A model generated the notes under the pieces. The model saw nothing but the letters and a program-made list of their open reading frames with translations, ran no database searches and was not told the origin of the DNA. 5,007 bases of DNA from contig JAUPUC010000038.1 of assembly GCA_030917745.1 (NCBI GenBank), forward strand, positions 1-5,007, read 5' to 3'. This stretch comes from Patescibacteria group bacterium (GTDB taxonomy: Bacteria > Patescibacteriota > Minisyncoccia > Moranbacterales > UBA1568). Both the position numbers and the translations under genes were made by a program. Of the stretch, positions 1-5,007 are shown piece after piece (within the stretch, counting starts at the first letter, position 1; each line of letters begins with the position of its first letter).

Positions 1-1047
1 TTGATTGTGCTCAATACCTGTGTGGTACGTGAACGAGCCGCGGAAAAAGTTTTTGGACTTGTGCGAAATATTCGAAAGGGACTCAAAGGAAACGCTGCTG
101 CGCGTATTGTTGTGACCGGCTGTCTTATCGGAGCAGCTTCTCGAGTCCCTGGTGGTAAGATGATGAAGAGTTTACGGGCGCGATTGCCAGATGTAGAGTT
201 TCTGCCCTTGGAAGAGGTCGGATTTGAATACGCGCCAAAACGAACGTCTTCAAAATCAGTTTCAATTCCGATATCGAATGGTTGTAATAATTTTTGTTCT
301 TACTGCATTGTGCCTTTTTCTCGAGGGAAGGAAAAATCGCGACCCTTTGCGGACATTGTGCTGGAGGCAACAGAAGCGGCCCAGAACGGAGCGGAGGAGA
401 TTCTGCTGCTTGGACAGAATGTAAATTCGTATGGAGCGGATCTGCTGTTAGAGAGATTGGGAGAAAAGGAGGAATATGTATTACCGGATGGGCGATCGGT
501 GAAGCCAGTCATGGTCAAACACCTTTCTCGGCACCGTATCCCGACTTTGTTTCCATATCTTCTGGAAGCAGTGGCCAAGCTCCCACAGATAAAGAGGGTT
601 TCTTTTGTTTCTTCAAATCCGTGGGATTTTTCTGATAGCCTTATTGATGTAATGGCGAAGTACTCAAATATTGATCGCCTGATCCATTTACCGGTACAGT
701 CAGGAAGTGATTCGGTATTGAAACGCATGAATCGCTGGTACACACAGGCAGAATATCTCTTACTTATTAAGCGTATTCAAAAGGCAATACCAGAGGCAAA
801 ATTTACCACAGACATCATTGTCGGTTTTCCCGGGGAGACAGAAGAGGAGTTTGAGGAGACCAGGAAAGTTGTACAGACGGTTCGATTCGAGAAAGCCTAT
901 ATTGCTTGGTACTCACCAAGGCCAGGGACAGTAGGAATGAAGGAAATGCAGGACGATGTTCCGTTTTTGGAAAAGAAACGCCGACATCGAGAACTTGATA
1001 GGCTCGTCTTGACTTTGTCCGGAAATGAGTGGGCTTTGAAAAAATAA
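1..1047 (+). CDS. miaB: tRNA-2-methylthio-N6-dimethylallyladenosine synthase MiaB, 5'-partial
   Basis: Radical SAM methylthiotransferase that adds a methylthio group to N6-(dimethylallyl)adenosine at tRNA position 37. The reading frame is open from base 1, so the leading TTG is a window edge and not a start; roughly 45-50 N-terminal residues, including the first auxiliary-cluster cysteine, lie upstream. Visible are two auxiliary [4Fe-4S] cysteines, C7 (NTCVVRE) and C41 (TGCLIG), and the radical SAM CxxxCxxC at C95, C99 and C102 (GCNNFCSYC). GQNVNSYG (138-145), LPVQSGSD (230-237) and DIIVGFPGET (271-280) follow, then YSPRPGT (304-310). About 28 extra residues, compared with E. coli MiaB, sit between NVN and the FPYLLEA helix; with SNPWDF (205-210) this resembles CPR homologues. 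The protein stops right after the KKRRHRELDRL helix, where the TRAM RNA-binding domain normally begins, so that domain is missing. MtaB and RimO are related alternatives, but the motif set favours MiaB. Confidence 0.9.
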   Translation: MIVLNTCVVRERAAEKVFGLVRNIRKGLKGNAAARIVVTGCLIGAASRVPGGKMMKSLRARLPDVEFLPLEEVGFEYAPKRTSSKSVSIPISNGCNNFCSYCIVPFSRGKEKSRPFADIVLEATEAAQNGAEEILLLGQNVNSYGADLLLERLGEKEEYVLPDGRSVKPVMVKHLSRHRIPTLFPYLLEAVAKLPQIKRVSFVSSNPWDFSDSLIDVMAKYSNIDRLIHLPVQSGSDSVLKRMNRWYTQAEYLLLIKRIQKAIPEAKFTTDIIVGFPGETEEEFEETRKVVQTVRFEKAYIAWYSPRPGTVGMKEMQDDVPFLEKKRRHRELDRLVLTLSGNEWALKK

Positions 1048-1049
1048 GG

Positions 1050-1070
1050 TAAAATACAAGGGTATTTTTT
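1050..1070 (+). terminator. Weak AT-rich hairpin with T-run after miaB
   Basis: AAAATAC (1051-1057) can pair with GTATTTT (1062-1068) around the loop AAGG, and the run of T continues to 1070. This has the shape of a rho-independent terminator for miaB, but the 7-bp stem has only one G-C pair, so it would be weak. TAAAAT at 1050-1055 also resembles a -10 box for xth, though no good -35 lies 17 bases upstream. Which role, if either, applies cannot be decided from sequence alone. Confidence 0.3.
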
Positions 1071-1089
1071 GATTCCCCATACTACGCAT

Positions 1090-1881
1090 ATGAAGAATCC
1101 CGCATCTCTCTCGCTTCTTTCGTGGAATGTGAATGGCATTCGCGCGGCAGAGCGCAAGGGTTTTCTCGAATGGTTACATCAGCACCGGTATTCCGTAGTT
1201 TGCCTTCAGGAGACCAAAATTTCACACCCTGATCAGCTTTCAAGAGCTTTAGCTCAGCCGGAGGGTTATTTTGGGTATTTTCATTGCGCAACGGAGAAGA
1301 AGGGATATAGCGGGACAGCCGTGTATACAAGAGAGGAGCCTTTTGAAGTAAAAACTTTTTTTGGAGCTGATTCTCTCCTTTCACGGGAGGGTCGAGTGAT
1401 GGAACTTCATTTTCAAGATTTTGTATTGCTGAATATTTACTTTCCCAATGGTGGATCGGGGGATGAGAGATTGCGGTATAAGATGCGATTCTATGCGGAA
1501 TTCTTGACCTATGTTTCAGATTTATTGGCACAGGGCAAGAACGTCATTTTTTGTGGGGATGTAAATACAGCACACAGGGAGATTGATTTGGCACGACCTA
1601 AGGAAAATCAAAAGACATCGGGATTTCTTCCGGAAGAACGAGCATGGATGGATGATATGGCCACTGCTGGATTTACCGATGTTTTTCGGCAGATGCATCC
1701 AGATGCAGTGCAATATTCTTGGTGGGATATGAAGACACGTGCCCGTGAGCGAAATATCGGTTGGCGTATTGATTATTTTTTTGTTAATCAAAAATTCGTG
1801 TCACGGGTGAACGAGATAGAGTACTTGGCTGATATCTCTGGATCTGATCATTGTCCGGTGAAAATGACGCTGCATATCTGA
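1090..1881 (+). CDS. xth: Exodeoxyribonuclease III (AP endonuclease, ExoIII/ExoA type)
   Basis: Mg-dependent 3'-5' exonuclease and class II AP endonuclease of base excision repair, acting on abasic sites and blocked 3' ends. From the ATG at 1090 it has 263 residues, close to the 268 of E. coli Xth. The exonuclease-endonuclease-phosphatase fold motifs all appear in order: SWNVNGIRA (11-19), LQETK with metal-binding E41, NIYFPNG with Y117, GDVNTAHREIDL with D157 and N159, SGFLPEERAWMD (177-188), GWRIDYF with D228, and the catalytic GSDHCPV pair D253/H254. The NTAHREID and RARERNIGWRIDYF wording is closer to the Bacillus ExoA type than to the E. coli enzyme. A TTG at 1069 would add seven residues but lies in the T-run of a hairpin; ATG 1090 puts the first beta strand at the usual distance. 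No clear Shine-Dalgarno site precedes ATG 1090. Product is certain, start less so. Confidence 0.93.
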   Translation: MKNPASLSLLSWNVNGIRAAERKGFLEWLHQHRYSVVCLQETKISHPDQLSRALAQPEGYFGYFHCATEKKGYSGTAVYTREEPFEVKTFFGADSLLSREGRVMELHFQDFVLLNIYFPNGGSGDERLRYKMRFYAEFLTYVSDLLAQGKNVIFCGDVNTAHREIDLARPKENQKTSGFLPEERAWMDDMATAGFTDVFRQMHPDAVQYSWWDMKTRARERNIGWRIDYFFVNQKFVSRVNEIEYLADISGSDHCPVKMTLHI

Positions 1882-1904
1882 GATTGGGCACGCGAGATAT
1901 TTTT
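1874..1904 (+). terminator. Possible weak terminator overlapping the xth stop codon
   Basis: ATATCT (1874-1879) can pair with AGATAT (1895-1900), leaving a 15-base loop that contains the rest of the stop codon, and TTTT follows at 1901-1904. The stem is short and AT-rich, so this is a weak candidate for ending the xth transcript before it runs into the convergent gene. Confidence 0.22.
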
Positions 1905-1914
1905 GTGGTGGCAT

Positions 1915-1955
1915 AAAAAAAGCCGGCACATCTTCCTCATGAGGAAAAGGCCGGC
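1915..1955 (-). terminator. Rho-independent terminator of the PEP-CTERM gene
   Basis: Two copies of the self-complementary GCCGGC (1922-1927 and 1950-1955) form the base of a hairpin. Between them lies a perfect 14-base palindrome, TTCCTCATGAGGAA (1933-1946). On the minus strand the stem is followed at once by seven T (A-run 1915-1921). The GC-rich stem, nested inner stem and U-tract are typical of an intrinsic terminator. On the + strand no T-run follows, so it acts in one direction only. It begins 28 bases after the PEP-CTERM stop codon. Confidence 0.87.
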
Positions 1956-1983
1956 AAAAGCGCAGTGCTGGTGGCTGCTGCGA

Positions 1984-2652
1984 TTATCGTTTTCGGTGGA
2001 CGATGCCGATACCGAGGAGCGCGATGCTGAGGAGGACAAGACTACGTGGTTCCGGGATGGCCCGGGTAATACTCAGGCTATCTATCCAGAGAGACGTTCG
2101 GTTCGGATCTCCAACGGTGTTTTCGACCCATACGGTGGCCGTCCAGAGGGTTGAAGCCGTCGCCATGAGGCTTGGTCCTCCTCCGCCGCTGAGATCGGGA
2201 ACGATGTAGGAGAAACTCGTCCAGTGATCGATCGGTGGCAGTGTCACCCAGTCGAAAAATCCCGGGCCGGTGAGGGAAAGTCCTGCAACATCATTATTGA
2301 CCTCGGGGATAACGATGTACTCAAACGTGATCGTATCGCCGGCCCAGATGTCGGGAAGGGCGAATGTGATACCCGCATCGCGATTACGCGGTCCTTGCCC
2401 GGGTGCCATTCGTAGGCAGAAATTGCCTTCGGAACAGGGGAGGCGGATGCCGTGTTTCACGACCTCGGTTACAATGTCGACATTGCCATAGATGGCGGCG
2501 TTCGTTGGGATTATCCCGTCTTCGAAACTGAAATCGAGAGGAGCGGCTTTGGCATTACTGGACCCGGCAACGGCAAGGGCAATCAGGGTCGCAAACGCGA
2601 GAATCCTGAATATCGCGGAAACCGGGTTTCGTTCAAGAGACCAGTGGGGCAT
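1984..2652 (-). CDS. PEP-CTERM sorting-domain protein, secreted, exosortase substrate (predicted)
   Basis: A 222-residue protein of unknown specific function that is predicted to be exported and then processed at its C-terminus by an exosortase. Residues 1-37 look like a signal peptide: a basic N-region with R8 and R16, a hydrophobic stretch at about 15-30, and a likely cleavage after NAKA (A37). The C-terminus is a textbook PEP-CTERM signal: PEP at 200-202, a hydrophobic helix at about 204-218, and the basic tail HRKR (219-222). The middle is aromatic- and beta-rich, with GFFDWVTLPP, HWTSFSYIVPDL, a glycine run at 156-159 and LWIDSLSIT before the PEP. Many PEP-CTERM proteins have such a jelly-roll or lectin-like layout, but no named domain is recognised. 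Two cysteines, C73 and C79, could form a disulfide. The frame opens to 2808, but ATG 2652 is chosen because GGAGG lies 8 bases upstream and it starts the signal peptide; the longer form would overlap rarA. Base composition is richer in G+C than its neighbours. No exosortase is in this window. Confidence 0.86.
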   Translation of the reverse strand: MPHWSLERNPVSAIFRILAFATLIALAVAGSSNAKAAPLDFSFEDGIIPTNAAIYGNVDIVTEVVKHGIRLPCSEGNFCLRMAPGQGPRNRDAGITFALPDIWAGDTITFEYIVIPEVNNDVAGLSLTGPGFFDWVTLPPIDHWTSFSYIVPDLSGGGGPSLMATASTLWTATVWVENTVGDPNRTSLWIDSLSITRAIPEPRSLVLLSIALLGIGIVHRKR

Positions 2653-2660
2653 CAGTGTAT

Positions 2661-2665
2661 CCTCC
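2661..2665 (-). promoter_or_regulatory. Shine-Dalgarno site of the PEP-CTERM gene
   Basis: CCTCC on the + strand reads GGAGG on the minus strand, with 8 bases between it and ATG 2652. This strong, well-spaced site decides the start and rules against the longer open frame that begins at 2808. Confidence 0.85.
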
Positions 2666-2691
2666 GAAAATTGTGCTACAGTTGTTAAAGG

Positions 2692-2710
2692 AAAAAGCCT
2701 CTTTGAAGCT
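2692..2710 (-). other. Small stem-loop with U-run at the 5' end of the PEP-CTERM mRNA
   Basis: On the minus strand AGCTTC, loop AAA and GAGGCT form a 6-bp stem with one G-U pair, followed by a run of U (A-run 2692-2696). Because transcription should begin near 2712, this hairpin would sit at the extreme 5' end of the leader. It could protect the message from decay or act as a weak attenuator; it could also be chance. Confidence 0.35.
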
Positions 2711-2718
2711 CGGGAGAG

Positions 2719-2747
2719 ATAATAACACAGAAATCGGTATATATCAA
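2719..2747 (-). promoter_or_regulatory. Sigma70-type promoter of the PEP-CTERM gene
   Basis: On the minus strand TTGATA (2747-2742) and TATTAT (2724-2719) are separated by exactly 17 bases, each one mismatch or so from consensus. A TGT precedes the -10, giving an extended TGn motif. Transcription should start near 2712, leaving a leader of about 60 bases before the GGAGG-led ATG at 2652. The -35 ends only 17 bases before the rarA start, so RNA polymerase bound here would cover the rarA upstream region. Confidence 0.75.
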
Positions 2748-2764
2748 GTCTGGAAAGTGAAGCT

Positions 2765-3988
2765 ATGAATAACAGCCACGAAAAAGGTACCCCTCTTCCA
2801 GAACGCATGCGACCTCAGTCGGCGGAAACGTATCTCGGGCAGGAAAAAATTTTTGGTGAAGAGAGTTTTCTTCGTGAGGCAGTCAAGAACGGTGCGTTGC
2901 CTTCCTTGATTTTTTGGGGACCACCAGGGAGCGGTAAAACCACGCTGGCACGCATTCTTTCGCGAGAGCTTGATTCAGTGTTTGTGAGTCTTTCCGCCGT
3001 TTCGAGTGGCAAGAAAGATTTGACCATCGTTCTTGAGCAAGCAGAAAAGGATCGTGCAGAGGGGAAGCGAACCATTTTGTTTCTTGATGAAATTCATCGT
3101 TGGAACAAAGCACAGCAGGATGCGCTCTTGCCATTTGTGGAGTCCGGAGTGATTACTCTGATCGGCGCGACCACAGAAAATCCAAGTTTTTCTGTGAACT
3201 CGGCTCTCCTTTCTCGGACACGGGTATTGGTACTACAAAGCCTCCCTTCTTCGGCAATCATGACGATTCTGAAGCGGGCACTTACCGAAGATGCTCTCTT
3301 TCTCACTCAAAAAGTGCGGGCTGACAATGGGGTACTGGAGTTTCTCGCACAAGCATCTGGTGGCGATGCGCGACAAGCCCTCTCGGCTCTTGAAGCGTGT
3401 ACTTTTCACGCGCGCCAAATAACCATGGAGCTTGCCGAATCGGTGATGCAGCGATCGCATCTTCTGTATGATAAAAAAGGTGAGTGGCATTATGATGTGA
3501 TTTCAGCTTTGCATAAATCTTTGCGGGGCGGTGATGCTGATGGCGCGCTGTATTGGCTCGGTCGTATGCTCGAGGCCGGTGAGGACCCACTCTATGTTGC
3601 GCGTCGGCTTATCCGCTTTGCTTCAGAAGATATTGGACTGGCGAATTCGTTTGCTCTTCCCCAATCTATTGCCGCACTTGAGGCCTGTCGTCATTTGGGC
3701 ATGCCAGAGTGTGAGTTGAATTTAGCTCAAGCGGTCGTGTATCTCGCTAAGTCAAAGAAATCAAACGCTTTGTATGAAGCGTATGGCCAGGTGAAAGATG
3801 ATATACGGAAGTTTCCCAATGAACCTGTCCCACTTCACTTACGAAATGCTCCAACTCAACTGATGAAGGAAATTGGGTATGGACAGGGATACAAGTATAC
3901 GCCAGAATTCAAGAATCCAGAGGATGCTCAGCAGTCGTATCTTCCAGAAAAATTGAGGGGGAGAAAATATATTATTTTTAGTGAGTGA
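2765..3988 (+). CDS. rarA: Replication-associated recombination protein A (RarA/MgsA), AAA+ ATPase
   Basis: Clamp-loader-like AAA+ ATPase that acts at stalled or collapsed replication forks, related to eukaryotic WRNIP1/Mgs1. The 407 residues compare with 447 in E. coli. The start [17 protein letters not shown] (9-25) is the typical family opening. Walker A is GPPGSGKT (52-59), Walker B is ILFLDEIH (104-111), and [13 protein letters not shown] follows, with W113 where F is usual. Sensor 1 is GATTENPSF (134-142), arginine-finger candidates are R151 and R153 in LSRTRV, and sensor 2 is [12 protein letters not shown] (199-210). From about 240 comes the MgsA C-terminal tetramerisation domain, with [19 protein letters not shown] and [11 protein letters not shown]. 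The C-terminus ends soon after [11 protein letters not shown], so the usual acidic/basic tail is short. The start ATG has only a weak upstream GGAAAG. It is divergent from the PEP-CTERM gene, and bcp follows after 26 bases, probably in one operon. No convincing + strand promoter was found. Confidence 0.95.
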   Translation: MNNSHEKGTPLPERMRPQSAETYLGQEKIFGEESFLREAVKNGALPSLIFWGPPGSGKTTLARILSRELDSVFVSLSAVSSGKKDLTIVLEQAEKDRAEGKRTILFLDEIHRWNKAQQDALLPFVESGVITLIGATTENPSFSVNSALLSRTRVLVLQSLPSSAIMTILKRALTEDALFLTQKVRADNGVLEFLAQASGGDARQALSALEACTFHARQITMELAESVMQRSHLLYDKKGEWHYDVISALHKSLRGGDADGALYWLGRMLEAGEDPLYVARRLIRFASEDIGLANSFALPQSIAALEACRHLGMPECELNLAQAVVYLAKSKKSNALYEAYGQVKDDIRKFPNEPVPLHLRNAPTQLMKEIGYGQGYKYTPEFKNPEDAQQSYLPEKLRGRKYIIFSE

Positions 3989-4037
3989 GGGGAGATACAT
4001 TAATATGAATACCTATGCTACCAAAAACACAGAGTAA
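3987..4037 (+). other. Strong Shine-Dalgarno site and 10-codon minicistron overlapping the bcp start
   Basis: GAGGGGAG at 3987-3994 overlaps the rarA stop codon. The first ATG behind it is at 4005, 10 bases downstream, which is within working distance. That ATG opens a 10-codon frame (MNTYATKNTE) that ends at TAA 4035-4037, in a different frame from bcp. The bcp ATG at 4015 lies 20 bases from the Shine-Dalgarno site, further than usual, and no in-frame earlier start exists because TGA sits at 4006-4008. This may be a leader peptide, a coupling device, or a neutral accident. Confidence 0.4.
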
Positions 4038-4512
4038 AGCCCCCGCGTTTTCATTGTCGGATCAGAATGGTGGTATGCGCGCGCTCAAAGATTTTTTCGG
4101 ACAATGGGTGGTGCTCTATTTTTATCCAAAAGATGATACGCCCGGATGTACCAAGGAGGCCTGTAGCTTTCGTGATGGGTTCTCGCGTTTTAAGAGAGAA
4201 GGAGTTGTGGTACTCGGTATCTCAGCTGATTCAGTGAAGAAACACGCGAAGTTTGTTGAGAAATATGAGCTCCCCTTTTTGCTTCTTGCGGACGAACAAA
4301 AAACAGTTGTGGAGCAATATGGTGTGTGGGCGAAGAAAAAATTTATGGGGCGTGAGTATATGGGGATTCTCCGTACGACCTTTCTTATTAATCCTTTGGG
4401 GAATATTGTCAAAGTGTATGAAAATGTGAAACCTGATGAACACGCAGATGAGGTCTTGAAAGAGATATCACGCATGAAGAACGAGAAGAGGGGTAAGGAG
4501 GAGGGAATATGA
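4015..4512 (+). CDS. bcp: Thioredoxin-dependent thiol peroxidase, BCP/PrxQ peroxiredoxin
   Basis: Cytosolic peroxiredoxin that reduces hydrogen peroxide and organic hydroperoxides using thioredoxin. The 165 residues match the BCP/PrxQ family (about 150-160). After KAPAFSLSDQNG (8-19) and the strand WVVLYFYPKDDTPGCT, the PxxxTxxC active site has P38, T42 and peroxidatic C45; resolving C50 lies five residues on (KEACSFRD), the atypical two-cysteine arrangement. LGISADS (67-73) and KYELPFLLLAD (83-93) are conserved, as is R120 before TTFLINPLGNI. The C-terminal tail MKNEKRGKEEGI is charged and its codons also form the AAGGAGG Shine-Dalgarno site of the next start. The gene follows rarA by 26 bases; its own Shine-Dalgarno site is better placed for an out-of-frame ATG at 4005. 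Its TGA overlaps an ATG at 4509. Confidence 0.94.
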   Translation: MLPKTQSKAPAFSLSDQNGGMRALKDFFGQWVVLYFYPKDDTPGCTKEACSFRDGFSRFKREGVVVLGISADSVKKHAKFVEKYELPFLLLADEQKTVVEQYGVWAKKKFMGREYMGILRTTFLINPLGNIVKVYENVKPDEHADEVLKEISRMKNEKRGKEEGI

Positions 4513-4520
4513 TTGATTGA
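4496..4520 (+). other. Shine-Dalgarno site with three-codon frame at the bcp stop
   Basis: AGGAGG (4496-4501) lies 7 bases before ATG 4509, which overlaps the bcp TGA as ATGA. This is an ideal translation start by sequence, yet the frame reads only Met-Ile-Asp before TGA at 4518-4520. The next gene's likely ATG at 4547 is in another frame and has no comparable site close by. A ribosome could terminate here and restart downstream. Confidence 0.4.
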
Positions 4521-4535
4521 GGAATAATTGATTGA
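4512..4535 (+). repeat. Direct repeat ATTGATTGA, two copies at 15-base spacing
   Basis: ATTGATTGA occurs at 4512-4520 and again at 4527-4535, a 15-base period, with GGAATA between the copies. Each copy is itself built from the 4-base unit ATTG. The pair fills most of the gap between bcp and the aminopeptidase and carries stop codons in more than one frame. It may be a small tandem duplication. Confidence 0.5.
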
Positions 4536-4546
4536 AATCAAGAATT

Positions 4547-5007
4547 ATGAAAATCCAGGCTGGAGAGAAAGCAGTGAAAGAGGGAAAAGATGTCGTTCGA
4601 GTGCGAATTGTAACGGGTACTCTGGATGAGATAGTTCGTTTGGCCAATGGACGACAGGAGTTGGTACTGGCGGTTGAAGAACCGAAGAAAATGACTCGCC
4701 GAATGCTGATTCTTCTTGTGCGGAAAATAGTGAGTGCGGCTCAAGCGAAGCGTATGAAGTGTCTTGTATTGTCTTTGGAGAGCTTGCGTTTCAAATCCGT
4801 TCCCATGGAGAGTGAAGATCTCGGAGAATTATGTGCAACCAACATGTTGATGGCGCAGCATGCCTTCACCGAACATCTCGCCAAACCCAAGGACGGTTTT
4901 CCGGTGATCGATGAAATCGTAATCGAGGGAGCCGATCGGGATTTCCGTCGTGGATTGGAACGGGGAACCATCATCGGTACCGAAACGAATGCCTGCCGGC
5001 GTCTCGC
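4547..5007 (+). CDS. Leucyl aminopeptidase family (M17), N-terminal part, 3'-partial
   Basis: Likely cytosolic metallo-aminopeptidase of family M17, which releases N-terminal residues from peptides. The frame is open from ATG 4547 through 153 full codons to the window end, so the catalytic domain with its metal ligands is not visible. What can be seen is the N-terminal domain: a Rossmann-like alternation with RRMLILLVRKIVSAAQ (51-66) and MKCLVLSLESL (70-80), then ATNMLMAQHAFTEHLAKPKDG (97-117) and VIDEIVIEG (120-128). This is followed by RGTIIGTETNACRRLA, the linker that in M17 enzymes leads into the NTPG segment. The N-terminal domain is poorly conserved, so the call rests mostly on the 97-153 pattern. 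ATG 4547 lacks a good Shine-Dalgarno site; TTG 4532 is the only other in-frame choice, since TGA is at 4529-4531. It follows bcp by 34 bases and is probably cotranscribed. Confidence 0.72.
   Translation, partial: MKIQAGEKAVKEGKDVVRVRIVTGTLDEIVRLANGRQELVLAVEEPKKMTRRMLILLVRKIVSAAQAKRMKCLVLSLESLRFKSVPMESEDLGELCATNMLMAQHAFTEHLAKPKDGFPVIDEIVIEGADRDFRRGLERGTIIGTETNACRRL

Noticed and set aside
300..743. Minus-strand frame of 147 codons inside miaB
   Set aside because: It lies entirely opposite conserved radical SAM motifs and has no recognisable domain or ribosome site.
1009..1014. TTGACT as a -35 box for xth
   Set aside because: The hexamer 17 bases downstream (1032-1037) does not resemble a -10, and the site lies inside miaB.
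1..1047. miaB as a complete short gene starting at the TTG at base 1
   Set aside because: The frame begins in the middle of the conserved N-terminal domain, before NTC, so the true start lies outside the window.
1922..1955. GCCGGC inverted repeats as a mobile-element end or operator
   Set aside because: The adjacent seven-T run on the minus strand and position just after a stop codon explain them fully as a terminator; no transposase is nearby.
1903..2722. Several + strand open frames opposite the PEP-CTERM gene
   Set aside because: They are antisense to a gene with clear signal peptide, sorting tail, promoter and terminator, and their translations show no family pattern.
2718..2723. GATAAT as a + strand -10 box for rarA
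   Set aside because: No -35-like hexamer occurs 16-18 bases upstream, and the same bases form the much better minus-strand -10.
2653..2808. N-terminal extension of the PEP-CTERM frame starting at 2808
   Set aside because: It would overlap the rarA start, places the signal peptide 52 residues inside the protein, and ignores the GGAGG site directly before ATG 2652.
4741..4974. Minus-strand frame of 77 codons
   Set aside because: The + strand is open throughout here and carries the M17 N-terminal pattern, so this is its shadow.

Overview
The window is a compact block of bacterial housekeeping genes, mostly on the + strand, interrupted by one outward-facing gene for a predicted secreted, C-terminally anchored protein. 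Five of the six genes belong to well-known families: the tRNA methylthiotransferase MiaB (5' end cut by the window), exonuclease III, the AAA+ ATPase RarA, a BCP-type peroxiredoxin, and the N-terminal part of an M17 leucyl aminopeptidase (3' end cut by the window). TGA ends exonuclease III, RarA and the peroxiredoxin at their expected family ends, so the standard stop-codon set applies.

Organism: the MiaB copy has a long insertion after its GQNVN motif and an SNPWDF segment where Escherichia coli has SHPIEF. I associate this pattern with Candidate Phyla Radiation (Patescibacteria) sequences. Short gaps and slightly shortened proteins fit that. It is an inference from memory and not a proven assignment.

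Layout: 1-1047 miaB (+), then a short gap with a weak AT-rich hairpin. 1090-1881 xth (+). 1882-1983 is a convergent intergenic space holding a strong rho-independent terminator that reads on the minus strand. 1984-2652 (-) encodes a 222-residue PEP-CTERM protein with a signal peptide, a strong Shine-Dalgarno site and a well-formed sigma70-type promoter at 2719-2747. 2653-2764 is a divergent intergenic space. 2765-3988 rarA, 4015-4512 bcp and 4547-5007 pepA-like (all +) are separated by 26 and 34 bases and probably share a transcript.

How they fit together: MiaB modifies tRNA, ExoIII and RarA handle DNA damage and stalled replication, the peroxiredoxin removes peroxides, and the aminopeptidase recycles peptides. 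The PEP-CTERM gene is the outlier. It has its own promoter and terminator, is visibly richer in G+C in the stretches counted, and encodes a surface-type protein needing an exosortase that is not in this window. No RNA gene, CRISPR array, insertion sequence or gene-free stretch over 300 bases was seen.
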